The position numbers were made by a program, and so were the translations under genes. The notes below the pieces were generated by a model that worked only from the letters and a program-made list of their open reading frames with translations, made no database searches and was not told where the DNA came from. Shown here piece after piece: positions 43,233-53,173 of a stretch of 64,000 nucleotides of DNA (position 1 is its first letter; the number at the start of each line of letters is the position of its first letter). This DNA is from Pseudoalteromonas prydzensis (lineage in GTDB: Bacteria; Pseudomonadota; Gammaproteobacteria; Enterobacterales; Alteromonadaceae). The stretch covers positions 1 through 64,000 of the forward strand of contig NZ_BDDT01000007.1 of the NCBI RefSeq assembly GCF_001661495.1, written 5' to 3'.

Positions 43233-45902
43233 TTATTTATTTATTGGCGTTAAAGCAAGCACCATGTTGATACTGCCTTCTTCAAAGTCACGACTGATCT
43301 TAAAGCCTAGTTTGCGGGCTAATTCAATCATGCCAGTATTTTCTGGCAGGGTGATACCTTCAATAAATTGTACACCTTGGCTTTGGCAATATTCAATGGC
43401 AGCTCGCATCAACAAGCCTCCTAAGCCAAGCCCTTGGCTGTTTGAGCGTACCACAATGGCAAATTCGGCATGCACTTTATCAGGGTCCATTAATACCCGA
43501 GATACACCAAGTGTTGCGTTGTCTTGAGTGATAATAAATGCCATCTCTCGGTCGTAATCAATTTGCGTCATTTTCGCCAGTTGATCGTGGTTAAATTGCG
43601 GCAGTTCACCAAAGAAGCGTTTGTAGCGATCTTCTTTACTAAGTGACTGATCAAATTCTTGGTGTGCTTGCTCATCTTCGGGTTTGATCGGACGCAGTAT
43701 TGCTTGGCTATTATTTTTTAAAGTAACCTGTTGTACCAGCTCAATCGGGTAGGGGCGGATTGATAAGCGCTTACGATGCGATTGTACTTGATATCGACTT
43801 AAGGTCATGGTGGCATCGAGTACTAAAAATTGGCCGTTACTGGCTAAGATTGGGTTTAGCTCTACAGATGTGATATCGGGTTGATCAATCACTAGCTGAG
43901 AAATGCGGGTAAGCAGTGCGCAAAGGCGATACTTATCTACTTTTTCTGGTAATACGCGATCTTTAAGCACGCCCTTATCATGAGCTGCGGCAATTAAATA
44001 TTTAGCTAAGTTCATGTTTAAAGGGGGGAGAGCTACTGCGGCTTGAGCAAATTCAAGACCGGTGCCGGCTTCTCCAAGTAAAATAACCGGGCCAAAGTTA
44101 GCTTCAGTTTTAATTGCGATACGCAGTTCATTTGCGCCTGCACGCGGCGCCATTTTTTGTAGTGAAAAGCCTTCAATAATCGCATCTGGGTAGGTGTTTT
44201 TTATTCTTAGTAGCATTGCAAAGGCGGTTTGCTCAACTTCTTGCGCATCGTTTAAGTTAAGAACTACGCCACCGACTTCTGATTTTGATGGAATGCTAGG
44301 GCTTATCAGTTTCAGTGCCACAGGAAAGCCTAGTTCTATGGCTTGCTCTTTAGCTTCTGTTGGCGTGTAGGCCACCTCGGTTTGAATACATTCAACCCCA
44401 TAATGAGCCAATATTTGGCTGGCTTGATGGGTGGATAAATAGCTTTGCTGCTCTGCTAAAAATTCATTAACGATGGCTTTTGCAGCTTGTTTATTGATTG
44501 TTGCATCATCGGTGTTTGACTCAGGGGTTTGTGTTAAGTGCTTTTGGTTACGGCGATAACTCACTAAGTGCATAAATGCACGTACAGCACCCTCAGGGGT
44601 GCGGTAGGTAGGAATGCCGTAGTTGCTGCATAAGCGACGCGCGGCGTAGGCGGCATCTTCACCCATAAAGTTTGTGATCACATAAGGACGGGCCATTTTC
44701 GGCAGCTTATTGAGCGTTTGCGCAATGATCAACGCATAGTCTTCACTGGGGGCTAATGCCGATGGCGTGTGGATGATCAGTAAGTTTTTAACTTCTTTTG
44801 CATGTAATAAAATTTCCAGTGCTTGCTGATAACGGGCCGGGGCTGAATCGCCAAAAATATCTACCGGGTTTGACGTCATATCTGATTGTGGGATCACCTT
44901 GTTTAACGCACATCGGGTTTCTTCACTCAATTGTGCAAGCTTACCGGAACTTTGTAATAAACTATCAACGGCCATCACACCAGGGCCACCGCCGTTGGTT
45001 AAAATGGTCAGTTGTTCGACTTTTAATAACTTAGGATGCATAGCCAAGGTTTGTGTGGCAGCAAACAGCTCAGTGAGATCATTTACCCGCAACATACCAG
45101 CGCGTTGGAACAAAGCATCATATACGGCATCAGAGCTTTGCTTTCCGCCGGTGTGAATTTCTGCGGCGAGTGCCCCTGCGGCCGTTTTTCCGGTTTTAAT
45201 GGCGATCACCGGTTTACTAAACGCAGCAGCGCGAGCGGCGGAGATAAAACTACGAATGTTTTCGATATTATCGATATACAGCAAAATAGCTTTGGTTTTC
45301 GCATCGCGACCTAAAAAGTCCAGCAGCTCTGCAAAATCAATATCTAAGCAGTCCCCCACAGAAACAAAATAGGAAAAGCCAATTTCTTTATTTTTAGCCC
45401 AATCTAAAATGGTGGAGCAAACAGCCGCTGACTGTGAGACAAAGGCTATTTTACCTTCGCTGGCAACGGTGTGAGAAAAACTCGCATTGAGGCCAATATG
45501 GGGGATCAATAAACCCAAACAATTAGGGCCAAGTAATGACACTTTGGCTTGTTTAGCGGCTTCTTGCAGTGCTGTTTTTTGCTGATGATTGAGTCCCGCT
45601 GCGATCACCACGGCATTTTTACAGCCAAACTCACCTAATTCGGCAATAATTGTCAGCAATGTGTGTTTGTTGGTGCAGATCACTGCAAGATCTGGAATTT
45701 TCGGCAGTGCTGCAATTGAAGGGTATGCTAACACGCCATGCACGGCGCTGTGCGTTGGGCTTACTGGCATTATTGGGCCGTTAAATCCGCCCTGCAATAA
45801 GTTACGCATCACCACAAACCCTGCCCGAGAAATATTATTTGAGGCACCAATCACGGCAACCGATGTCGGGTTAAAAAACTGACTAATGCGTTTTACGCTC
45901 AT
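43233..45902 (-). CDS. patZ: Protein lysine acetyltransferase PatZ/Pat (ACS-like domains plus GNAT)
   Basis: This 889-residue protein has an N-terminal NDP-forming acyl-CoA synthetase-like part and a C-terminal GNAT domain (about 725-889), the layout of Salmonella Pat / E. coli PatZ, which acetylates metabolic enzymes such as Acs. Visible features are the CoA-binding fold (SVAVIGASNN ... LLGPNCLGL), EIHTGGKQSSDAVYDALF, an ATP-grasp domain (GFPVALKLISPSIPSKSE) and a GNAT acetyl-CoA loop, SNSQGLGLGGLLMRAAI. Length equals that of E. coli PatZ. The K+ channel gene follows after 18 bases. Confidence 0.9.
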   Translation of the reverse strand: MSVKRISQFFNPTSVAVIGASNNISRAGFVVMRNLLQGGFNGPIMPVSPTHSAVHGVLAYPSIAALPKIPDLAVICTNKHTLLTIIAELGEFGCKNAVVIAAGLNHQQKTALQEAAKQAKVSLLGPNCLGLLIPHIGLNASFSHTVASEGKIAFVSQSAAVCSTILDWAKNKEIGFSYFVSVGDCLDIDFAELLDFLGRDAKTKAILLYIDNIENIRSFISAARAAAFSKPVIAIKTGKTAAGALAAEIHTGGKQSSDAVYDALFQRAGMLRVNDLTELFAATQTLAMHPKLLKVEQLTILTNGGGPGVMAVDSLLQSSGKLAQLSEETRCALNKVIPQSDMTSNPVDIFGDSAPARYQQALEILLHAKEVKNLLIIHTPSALAPSEDYALIIAQTLNKLPKMARPYVITNFMGEDAAYAARRLCSNYGIPTYRTPEGAVRAFMHLVSYRRNQKHLTQTPESNTDDATINKQAAKAIVNEFLAEQQSYLSTHQASQILAHYGVECIQTEVAYTPTEAKEQAIELGFPVALKLISPSIPSKSEVGGVVLNLNDAQEVEQTAFAMLLRIKNTYPDAIIEGFSLQKMAPRAGANELRIAIKTEANFGPVILLGEAGTGLEFAQAAVALPPLNMNLAKYLIAAAHDKGVLKDRVLPEKVDKYRLCALLTRISQLVIDQPDITSVELNPILASNGQFLVLDATMTLSRYQVQSHRKRLSIRPYPIELVQQVTLKNNSQAILRPIKPEDEQAHQEFDQSLSKEDRYKRFFGELPQFNHDQLAKMTQIDYDREMAFIITQDNATLGVSRVLMDPDKVHAEFAIVVRSNSQGLGLGGLLMRAAIEYCQSQGVQFIEGITLPENTGMIELARKLGFKISRDFEEGSINMVLALTPINK

Positions 45903-46045
45903 GGCTTTTCCTTGCGGGTTATGTGTTTTCTTGGCAAGTGATGCAGAGAATCTTTTTGCTAAACTATACTGCTCAATGTAACCTGTTTAGGTTGATTTTT
46001 CGAGCATCAAACCAATTTACATTGATAATTATCAAAGGAATCTAA

Positions 46046-46762
46046 ATGAATAAGCCAAATGGATATTACCAGTTACTGGGAGCCGCGGTATTAAGTGTTG
46101 CTATTTTAGGTTGCGGATGGATTTTAAAATCTGCGGCACTTGATGTAAAAAATATGGAGCGCACCGTTGAAGTCAAAGGCCTTGCCGAGCGTGAAGTTGT
46201 TGCCGATACCGTTATTTGGCCGGTGCAATTTAGCGACGCTGATAATAATTTAGAAAAATTAGTCGAGCGGGTTGAGCAAAAAAGCTCTGCGGTGGTCGCT
46301 TTTTTAAAGTTGCATGGTTTTGATGAGCAAGAAATAAGCTTAAGCAAACAATCAATTGTTGATAAACAGGCGCGCGAATACGGTGCTGAAAATCAGCAAT
46401 TTCGATATATTGCCCGTGCTAATATCACTGTGTATTCACAGCAACCCGATAAAGTACAAAATGCTTTAACAAAGGTGGGGCAGTTGGCCAAGCAAGGAAT
46501 TGCTATCGTGCAGGATAACTATGAAACCCGCGTTGAGTACATGTTTACTGGGCTAAATGATATCAAGCCAGCAATGGTGCAAGAGGCCACTGAGAAAGCC
46601 CGTGAAGTTGCTCTTAAGTTTGCCAAAGACTCACAGTCAAAACTTGGTAAAATCCGCACCGCAAGACAAGGCCAGTTTAGCATTATCGACCGCGATTCAA
46701 ACACGCCACAAATTAAAAAAGTACGCGTTGTAACCAGTGTTGAATATTATTTATCTGACTAA
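46046..46762 (+). CDS. SIMPL domain (DUF541) protein
   Basis: This 238-residue envelope protein has an N-terminal signal anchor (AAVLSVAILGCGWILKSAAL) and a SIMPL domain with the typical VEVKGLAEREVVADT start. The family relates to the periplasmic stress protein YggE/Omp28; molecular function is not established. AAAGGAA lies upstream of the ATG. It ends two bases from the convergent next gene. Confidence 0.85.
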   Translation: MNKPNGYYQLLGAAVLSVAILGCGWILKSAALDVKNMERTVEVKGLAEREVVADTVIWPVQFSDADNNLEKLVERVEQKSSAVVAFLKLHGFDEQEISLSKQSIVDKQAREYGAENQQFRYIARANITVYSQQPDKVQNALTKVGQLAKQGIAIVQDNYETRVEYMFTGLNDIKPAMVQEATEKAREVALKFAKDSQSKLGKIRTARQGQFSIIDRDSNTPQIKKVRVVTSVEYYLSD

Positions 46763-46764
46763 TA

Positions 46765-47463
46765 TTATTTATGTTGTGCAAGGTAGCGATCAATTTGCTC
46801 TGTTTTACAGCGTAAATACGCACCACTGAGTAATATTTTATAGTCACTAAGCGATTTAGTTGGGCTTGCTTGGCATAATGTGAGTAACGCTTTTAAGAAG
46901 GAGGCAGTGTTGATATTGCCCTGAGTTTGTTTAAATTCAACTTCCATTAGTGCCAAAAGAGCTGAGAACTCATGCTTAGGTAAGTTATGCTCGGTTGGAT
47001 TTTTGGCGATATAACTTGCAACGGCGGTGAGGCCATTTTGATCCACTTGCTGAACAGCCTGTAACAAGCTTTCATTGCTTTCAAATAACATTAATGAGCG
47101 AACATAATTAAAAGGTAAATTGCTGCCAGAACAATTACTAAACAGGCTGTGTAATACATTTTGTTGCTGGGTATTTTGCTGGGCAAAGTTATTGTTAAAT
47201 TTTAAACCGGGGGTGAAAAAGCTCAGCTTGTCTAAGCTCTGAATATTGGCTATTAGCTCTTTGGGCAACACATGTTGGGATAATATTTTACTCGCAATGT
47301 TTTGCAAATAAGCATATTTTACGCTCATTCGCTGGGCACTTTCATACAAATGCAGTAATTGCAGTGTTTGCTGCGCATCAGTTAAACGCACAAATGAATC
47401 AACAATGGCTGGTAACTGATGCTGTTGCATTTGTGCGTTTAGTTGGTTAATACAGGCGTCCAT
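46765..47463 (-). CDS. Unknown 232-residue protein
   Basis: I do not recognise this protein. It is soluble and appears mostly alpha-helical, Gln/Asn/Leu-rich, with no signal peptide, membrane segment or motif that I can name. Alternating amphipathic stretches such as SLMLFESNESLLQAVQQV could form helical repeats. Composition and codon use fit the neighbouring genes. It is convergent with the SIMPL gene and upstream of nothing obvious. Confidence 0.65.
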   Translation of the reverse strand: MDACINQLNAQMQQHQLPAIVDSFVRLTDAQQTLQLLHLYESAQRMSVKYAYLQNIASKILSQHVLPKELIANIQSLDKLSFFTPGLKFNNNFAQQNTQQQNVLHSLFSNCSGSNLPFNYVRSLMLFESNESLLQAVQQVDQNGLTAVASYIAKNPTEHNLPKHEFSALLALMEVEFKQTQGNINTASFLKALLTLCQASPTKSLSDYKILLSGAYLRCKTEQIDRYLAQHK

Positions 47464-47532
47464 TGTTGCTCTCTTCTTCGTTTTATCAACCTATCCTAGC
47501 CTAACTCCTTCACTGGTCAAGTGTTTATCTAT

Positions 47533-47556
47533 AATTCAGACAATAATTCAGACAAT
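47533..47556. repeat. Direct repeat of AATTCAGACAAT
   Basis: Two adjacent 12-bp copies lie just beyond the terminator of the DUF885 gene. They may be a simple slippage product; no function is seen. Confidence 0.6.
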
Positions 47557-47581
47557 AAAAAAGGCCGCAGATACGGCCTTT
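47555..47581 (-). terminator. Intrinsic terminator after the DUF885 gene
   Basis: On the minus strand AAAGGCCG pairs with CGGCCTTT around TATCTG and is followed by a run of T, 25 bases after the stop codon of the lipoprotein gene. Confidence 0.88.
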
Positions 47582-47605
47582 GTAGATGTTATCAAGCAAT
47601 CATGC

Positions 47606-49438
47606 TTAAGCTGCTAGTTTGTCTGCAACCCATTGATCAACAAAGCTCTCAAGTACGTTTAGTGGCACAGCACCATTTTTAAGTACTACATCGTGGAATT
47701 GGCGAATATCAAACTTGTCACCCAGTTTAACTTTCGCAGCTTCACGAAGCTCTAAAATCTTCAACATACCTACTTTGTAAGCCGTTGCTTGTGAAGGCAT
47801 TACAATGTGACGCTCAACCATTTTAACACCGTCAGACGTCGCGTTAGGCGTATTATTTACGTAGTAATCGATACCTTGTTGGCGAGTCCATTTCATTTCA
47901 TGGATACCAGTATCAACCACTAAACGGCATGCGCGCCATAACTCCATTGATAAGCGACCAAAGTCAGAATAAGGGTCTTCATATAGCCCCATTTCTTTTG
48001 GTAGTAATTCAGAGTATAAACCCCAACCTTCAATGTAGGCTGTGTAGCCACCAAATTTACGGAACTTAGGCACACCTTCAAGTTCTTGCGAAATAGCAAT
48101 TTGCATGTGGTGACCAGGAATACCTTCGTGGTAAGCCAGCGCTTCCATTTGGTAAGTTGGCATTGCTTCCATATCGTAAAGGTTGGCGTAGTAAATGCCT
48201 GGGCGTGAGCCATCCGGTGCAGGTTGTTGATAAAATGCTTTACCCGCTGCTTTTTCACGGAATGCTTCAACACGTTTTACAATCATGTCAGCTTTAGGTT
48301 TAACAATAAATAGTTCATCTAAGCGTGATTTCATATTGTCGATAAGTGTTGTCGCTTCATCGAGGTATTGTTGCTTACCAGCTTCAGTGTTTGGTAAGTA
48401 AAACTGCTTATCGGTTTTCATAAACTGCATAAACGCTTTTAAATCGCCTTTAAAGCCGACTTTTTCTTTGATTTCGCGCATTTCATCATGAATACGTGAA
48501 ACCTCAGCTAAACCAATGCTATGAATTTCTTTCGCGGTTAAATCTGTGGTTGTGGTACGCGCTAACGCATTATTGTAAAACGCTTCGCCGTCAGGGAACT
48601 TCCATGCACCATCGCGATCATCCGCACGTTTTTCAAGCTGTGCTAAATAATTAATTAGCTTAGAGTAAGATGGCTTAACAGCAGCTTTTAGGGCTTTTTC
48701 TGCGTCTGTAATTAGCGCGTCTTTATCAGCTTGAGCGATTTCAAGTGCCGTTACTTTGCGTTTAAAGTCAGCAAGTAAAGTTGAGTCTTCACCTTGTTCA
48801 AACGGCGCACCATGAATGATGTTCTTGCTTGAATCAATGACATGTGGGAACACAAACTTAGGGGCGATAATGCCTTTATCAGCACGTACTTCTAAGTCTT
48901 TGATCAGTTGGTCAATAACAGTCGTTACGCCATTTAAACGTGAGATATAGGCTTTGGCATCGGCAACATCAGAAATCTGGTGTTGATTGATTAAAAATGC
49001 TGGGATCATCGAGTGAGTACCAAACATTTGGTTTACCGGATAGTTGTGGTAACGCCATTTAAAGTCTGCGATGCTCTCTTCAAGGTCTTGTTTTTTTAAG
49101 TCATAGCTAACTTTTGTGGTGTCATCTAGCAAGTCACGGTTAATCGCATTTAAAGCAACTAAATCATCTTTGGTTTGTTGATGATCTTTTTGCACGCGAG
49201 CTTCGCTGCCGTCGTCCCATTTATCGTAATCTTTTTTGATACCCATATAGGTTTGGTAAACCGGGCTGCTCATCACATCACGGTTAAAGGTATCTTCGAA
49301 AAATGCATTGGCTTTGTCTATTTCACTTTGCACAGGCTGTGTTTGTACAACGGGTGTGCTTGATTGCTCAGGTGTTTGCTGGCAACCACCTAACAGTGCA
49401 ATACCCACTGCGGCGGCGATAAAGGTAAGTTTACGCAT
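47606..49438 (-). CDS. DUF885 family lipoprotein (putative metallopeptidase)
   Basis: This 610-residue secreted lipoprotein has the lipobox LLGGC with Cys19. The DUF885 domain contains the putative metal-binding YHEGIPGHHMQ and a downstream GLYSELLPKEMG. The family is distantly related to M3-like zinc peptidases, and members are assumed to hydrolyse peptides in the periplasm. The ATG at 49438 has AGGGAAAA before it; an in-frame start nine codons upstream would put charged residues before the signal peptide. A good terminator follows. Confidence 0.88.
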   Translation of the reverse strand: MRKLTFIAAAVGIALLGGCQQTPEQSSTPVVQTQPVQSEIDKANAFFEDTFNRDVMSSPVYQTYMGIKKDYDKWDDGSEARVQKDHQQTKDDLVALNAINRDLLDDTTKVSYDLKKQDLEESIADFKWRYHNYPVNQMFGTHSMIPAFLINQHQISDVADAKAYISRLNGVTTVIDQLIKDLEVRADKGIIAPKFVFPHVIDSSKNIIHGAPFEQGEDSTLLADFKRKVTALEIAQADKDALITDAEKALKAAVKPSYSKLINYLAQLEKRADDRDGAWKFPDGEAFYNNALARTTTTDLTAKEIHSIGLAEVSRIHDEMREIKEKVGFKGDLKAFMQFMKTDKQFYLPNTEAGKQQYLDEATTLIDNMKSRLDELFIVKPKADMIVKRVEAFREKAAGKAFYQQPAPDGSRPGIYYANLYDMEAMPTYQMEALAYHEGIPGHHMQIAISQELEGVPKFRKFGGYTAYIEGWGLYSELLPKEMGLYEDPYSDFGRLSMELWRACRLVVDTGIHEMKWTRQQGIDYYVNNTPNATSDGVKMVERHIVMPSQATAYKVGMLKILELREAAKVKLGDKFDIRQFHDVVLKNGAVPLNVLESFVDQWVADKLAA

Positions 49439-49512
49439 GTTTTCCCTTTTGTTGTTAGAAACCATTAATGGTTATTAATTATTATTAAAATCAGTAATTA
49501 CCTGTTTGGTAA

Positions 49513-50649
49513 TTACACAAATAACTCTAGCAGATCATTTAAAAAACGATGACCTTTTTGGCTTACCTGCCAATGACTCTCCGTTTGCTCAAGCAAACCC
49601 TTTGCGACTGCTTGTTGTAATGCATCAGCCTGACTTTGCAGCGGTAATTGTGTTAACGCCGTAAAATCACTAATTGGGCATGCTTCAAATAACCGTAAGC
49701 GATTCATAAAGAATTCAAACGGTAAGTCATGTTGTTCTACTTGCCACTGTTTAAATAAATAGGGCTTTGCTAAATCCATGTATCCACGTGGATGTTTCAC
49801 TTTTTCAGTACGGGTAATGATACCTGTTTTAGCATCCGTTACCTTAGCATGGGCACCACAGCCAATACCTAAATAGTCGCCGAAGCGCCAATAATTTAGG
49901 TTGTGTTGGCATTGGTAGCCTGGTTTTGCATAGCCAGATATCTCATATTGCTGATAGCCAGCATCGGCTAATAGTGCTTGGCCTTGCTCTTGAATATCCC
50001 ATAAAGTGTCATCTGCTGGCAAAACTGGCGGTTTAGAAGCAAATTGCGTATTGGCTTCAATCGTTAATTGATACCAAGATATGTGCGGGGGATTAAGAGC
50101 GATCACTTTTTTCAAATCACTGAGTGCATCTTCAACAGATTGCCCTGGTAAACCGTGCATTAAATCAAGGTTGAAGCTGTTTAAACCAGCTTCATGGGCT
50201 TGCTCCGCGGCATAAGTCGCTTCATCGGCACCATGAATACGGCCCAGTGCTTTTAGCTTGTCATTTTGCATGCTTTGCACGCCAATCGAAATGCGATTAA
50301 TGCCAGCGGCTACGTATTCTTTAAAACGCCCGGTTTCAACAGTGCCCGGGTTGGCTTCTAGGGTGATCTCGCAGTTTTCACTCAGGCCAATTAATGAATC
50401 CACCGCCGTTAATAAATTAACGTAGGCCTCACCGGTTAACAGGCTAGGCGTGCCGCCACCAATAAAGATGGAGTGAATTTTACGTCCTTGCACTAAGTGT
50501 AAGTCAGTTTTTAAATCATCAATTAAATGCTGCACATATTCTTTTTCAGGAATATCGCCTTTTTGACCATGACTATTAAAATCACAGTAAGGGCATTTTT
50601 GCACGCACCACGGCACGTGCACATATAAACTTAGCGGCGGTAAATTCAC
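49513..50649 (-). CDS. hemW: Radical SAM heme chaperone HemW
   Basis: This 378-residue radical SAM protein has the 4Fe-4S cysteines C15, C19 and C22 (CVQKCPYC), the GGTPSLL SAM-binding motif, and a HemN-type C-terminal domain. It was long annotated as an oxygen-independent coproporphyrinogen oxidase. HemW binds heme and inserts it into respiratory proteins; the shorter N-terminus and lack of HemN-specific residues favour HemW. It overlaps rdgB by four bases. Confidence 0.93.
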   Translation of the reverse strand: MNLPPLSLYVHVPWCVQKCPYCDFNSHGQKGDIPEKEYVQHLIDDLKTDLHLVQGRKIHSIFIGGGTPSLLTGEAYVNLLTAVDSLIGLSENCEITLEANPGTVETGRFKEYVAAGINRISIGVQSMQNDKLKALGRIHGADEATYAAEQAHEAGLNSFNLDLMHGLPGQSVEDALSDLKKVIALNPPHISWYQLTIEANTQFASKPPVLPADDTLWDIQEQGQALLADAGYQQYEISGYAKPGYQCQHNLNYWRFGDYLGIGCGAHAKVTDAKTGIITRTEKVKHPRGYMDLAKPYLFKQWQVEQHDLPFEFFMNRLRLFEACPISDFTALTQLPLQSQADALQQAVAKGLLEQTESHWQVSQKGHRFLNDLLELFV

Positions 50650-51245
50650 AGGCCGCCTTTGAGCTTAAGCTCTGACAGTAACTGTTTTAATGCTGTTCCG
50701 CGATGGCTTACAGCGTTCTTTTGCTGTTTAGTTAATTGCGCGCTAGTACAGTTAAGGTCTGGTACATAAAAAACCGGGTCATAACCAAAGCCACCTTGAC
50801 CATCTTGGCTTTGCGTAATTTGCCCTTCCCAGCTAGCACTGCAAATCAGTGGGGTAGGGTCATCGGCGTGGCGCATAAGCACTAACACACACCAAAACCG
50901 TGCACTGCGGTTAGGATTATCAGCAAGCTCAACTAATAGCTTATCAATATTATCTTGATCGCTGGCGTGCTCGCCTGCATAACGTGCTGAGTAAACACCC
51001 GGTGCGCCGTTTAATCCATCAACCTCTAAACCTGAGTCATCGGCTATAGCTGGCAGGCCAGTGATTTTTGCCGCATGGCGAGCTTTAATGATGGCATTTT
51101 CAACAAAGGTGGTACCTGTTTCGGGCACTTCTGGCACGTTAAAGTCGCTTTGCGGCACAACGTTGATTTCAAGCGGGCTTAGCATTTGTGCTAACTCGTT
51201 GACTTTGCCTTGGTTACCGGTGGCTAATACTAAGGTTTTTTTCAT
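50646..51245 (-). CDS. rdgB: XTP/dITP diphosphatase RdgB
   Basis: This 199-residue HAM1-family pyrophosphatase removes non-canonical purine nucleotides (XTP, dITP, ITP). The nucleotide-binding [11 protein letters not shown] is at the N-terminus; [24 protein letters not shown] and GFGYDPVFY and SHRGTAL follow. The C-terminus overlaps hemW by four bases; the DUF4426 gene ends three bases upstream. Confidence 0.95.
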   Translation of the reverse strand: MKKTLVLATGNQGKVNELAQMLSPLEINVVPQSDFNVPEVPETGTTFVENAIIKARHAAKITGLPAIADDSGLEVDGLNGAPGVYSARYAGEHASDQDNIDKLLVELADNPNRSARFWCVLVLMRHADDPTPLICSASWEGQITQSQDGQGGFGYDPVFYVPDLNCTSAQLTKQQKNAVSHRGTALKQLLSELKLKGGL

Positions 51246-51248
51246 GGT

Positions 51249-51692
51249 TTAATCTACGTAAAATTTTTGCTGGAATTGCAGCTTTTGAAATTGGTTACCT
51301 TGCTGTATTTCAACGTCAAAGCGAAGAATTTCTTCGTTGGTAAAATTAACTTGCGCAAGATAGTAAATTGATTCGCCTTCAATCACTTCTTTAAAATCTA
51401 AGGTTTGTTTATTACCGAGTAAATTCCTCGCAGTCCCTTTTAGGATGGCTGTTTGCGCTGTTGCATCAGTATCATTTTTCAAAATTGAAATATTTACAAT
51501 GCCCTTATAACCACTGCGCTCAAGATCATAAGCTTTGGCTATTTGTGGTTGAATAAAGGTCGACGGGAAGGCAATGTAGTGAACTTGCCACGGGCCTAGC
51601 TCTTTATATTGTGCACCTTGCATTTGTTCACTGTGGGCACTGAATGTAATACCTGCTAATGCAAAGAATAAAATACTGACTATTTTTTTCAT
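51249..51692 (-). CDS. DUF4426 periplasmic protein
   Basis: This 147-residue protein has a cleavable signal peptide (1-21, ending in SAHS) and a beta-rich domain containing YKELGPWQVHYIAFPSTF and IARAYDLERS-type motifs typical of DUF4426. Function is unknown. The gene sits in the conserved yggS-proC-yggT-DUF4426-rdgB-hemW cluster, three bases before rdgB. Confidence 0.83.
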   Translation of the reverse strand: MKKIVSILFFALAGITFSAHSEQMQGAQYKELGPWQVHYIAFPSTFIQPQIAKAYDLERSGYKGIVNISILKNDTDATAQTAILKGTARNLLGNKQTLDFKEVIEGESIYYLAQVNFTNEEILRFDVEIQQGNQFQKLQFQQKFYVD

Positions 51693-51745
51693 CGGAAGCT
51701 CTTAAGTAAGAGGCCTAAAAATAGGCCTCGGTGAGAATAATGTGC

Positions 51746-52279
51746 TTAACGAATTAAATCCATAAACAAAAATTGGGCAAATTGCAGTGCAATAATTAAC
51801 ACTAAAATTGATAAATCTAAGCCGCCCAACGGAGGTAATACTTTACGAATAGGTCTTAGCATTGGCTCTGTTAATTGATGGAAAACTGCTTCGATTGGGT
51901 TGTTGCCTTGGCTTACCCAGCTTAATAATGCGCGAATAACCAACACCCAAAATAGTAAGTTTAAGCCTTCTTTAATTACCGTTACTAGGGCATTGAATAA
52001 TACAAAGCCAACTTCCCATGTCGCGCCGACTAAAAAGATCAGCGCGGTAATTTTTCCAACAGCGACAATGAACGCCAGCAATAATGAGGCTAAGTCTAGC
52101 CCACCAAAACCGGGAATAATTTTACGCAGTGGGTTAACAGCAAATGAAGTGGCTTTAACCACAAACTGACTTAATGGATTGTAAAAGTCAGCTTTGGCGG
52201 CTTGTAGCCAAAAGCGCATTAAAACGACCATTAAAAATAGATCGAATAATGTGCTTATTAAAAATTGCATGGCGTTCAT
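51746..52279 (-). CDS. YggT family membrane protein
   Basis: This 177-residue inner-membrane protein contains two YGGT repeats (about 1-75 and 95-177), each with the pattern NPLRKIIPGFGGLDLASLLL or EPMLRPIRKVLPPLGGLDLS. It has about four membrane segments. The family is linked to osmotic stress resistance and in some organisms to photosystem or cell-envelope assembly; a precise role is unknown. It sits 57 bases after proC. Confidence 0.9.
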   Translation of the reverse strand: MNAMQFLISTLFDLFLMVVLMRFWLQAAKADFYNPLSQFVVKATSFAVNPLRKIIPGFGGLDLASLLLAFIVAVGKITALIFLVGATWEVGFVLFNALVTVIKEGLNLLFWVLVIRALLSWVSQGNNPIEAVFHQLTEPMLRPIRKVLPPLGGLDLSILVLIIALQFAQFLFMDLIR

Positions 52280-52336
52280 AACGTACCTTAATTAAAAACC
52301 TTAAACATAAATAGGGCTAAAAGCTTAGAGATGCTT

Positions 52337-53158
52337 TTAAAGTTCTTGTTCCATTTGCTCAGCACGCGCAATACAGGCATCCATGGCATCGGCTACAGTA
52401 CCCGTTAGGCCCTGTGCTTTTAAATGCTCAACTGCCGCGTGAGTAGTACCGCCTTTAGAAGTCACGTTAGCACGCAATTGTGAAATACTAATTTCAGGCT
52501 GCGATACTGCCATTTCAGCTGCACCTAATGCGGTTTGCTGCACTAAGCGACGTGCGTCTTCATCGCTAAAGCCCAATGCTTTGGCTTTTTCTTCTATGGC
52601 TTCCATAAATAAGAAAAAGTAAGCCGGTGATGAGCCCGTTACGGCAATAACATCGTTAATCTGGGATTCTTGCTCAACCCACACAGCAATGCCCGTACAC
52701 TCAAATACTTGCTGTACAAATTCGTGCTCTTGCGCCGTTTCACCAGCGCCAAATAAGCCCGATACACCACGCCCTAGTAATGATGGCGTGTTTGGCATAC
52801 AACGGACCATTTTAACGTCTTGACCAAGCATTTCACGTAACCGTTTAACGGTCAGGCCCGCTGCAACAGAGATAAATAGCTTATCGCTAAAGTCGATACC
52901 TGAATCTTGAAATGATTGACATAAATCGCCCATCATTTGTGGCTTTACAGATAACACAATAACATCGGCATCGCGCAGTGCTTCGTTGTTATCTGCGGTG
53001 GTTTTAACCCCGAAATCTGCTGCTACCTTAGCGAGTTTTTCTTGGTTACGGTTTGTTGCAATAATATTTGATGCAGCAAATCCTTTTTTTACCATGCCGC
53101 CAATAATGGCGTAGCTCATATTACCTGTGCCTATGAATGCAATTGTTTTATCTGACAT
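52337..53158 (-). CDS. proC: Pyrroline-5-carboxylate reductase ProC
   Basis: This 273-residue NADPH-dependent enzyme makes proline in the last step of biosynthesis. It has an N-terminal Rossmann motif (FIGTGNMSYAIIGGM), the VLSVKPQ strand, the VRCMPNTPSLLGRGVSGL signature, and the conserved TGSSPAYFF and VTSKGGTTHAAVE of the C-terminal dimer domain. The gene starts 15 bases downstream of yggS. Confidence 0.95.
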   Translation of the reverse strand: MSDKTIAFIGTGNMSYAIIGGMVKKGFAASNIIATNRNQEKLAKVAADFGVKTTADNNEALRDADVIVLSVKPQMMGDLCQSFQDSGIDFSDKLFISVAAGLTVKRLREMLGQDVKMVRCMPNTPSLLGRGVSGLFGAGETAQEHEFVQQVFECTGIAVWVEQESQINDVIAVTGSSPAYFFLFMEAIEEKAKALGFSDEDARRLVQQTALGAAEMAVSQPEISISQLRANVTSKGGTTHAAVEHLKAQGLTGTVADAMDACIARAEQMEQEL

Positions 53159-53173
53159 ATCTTAGTTATCACC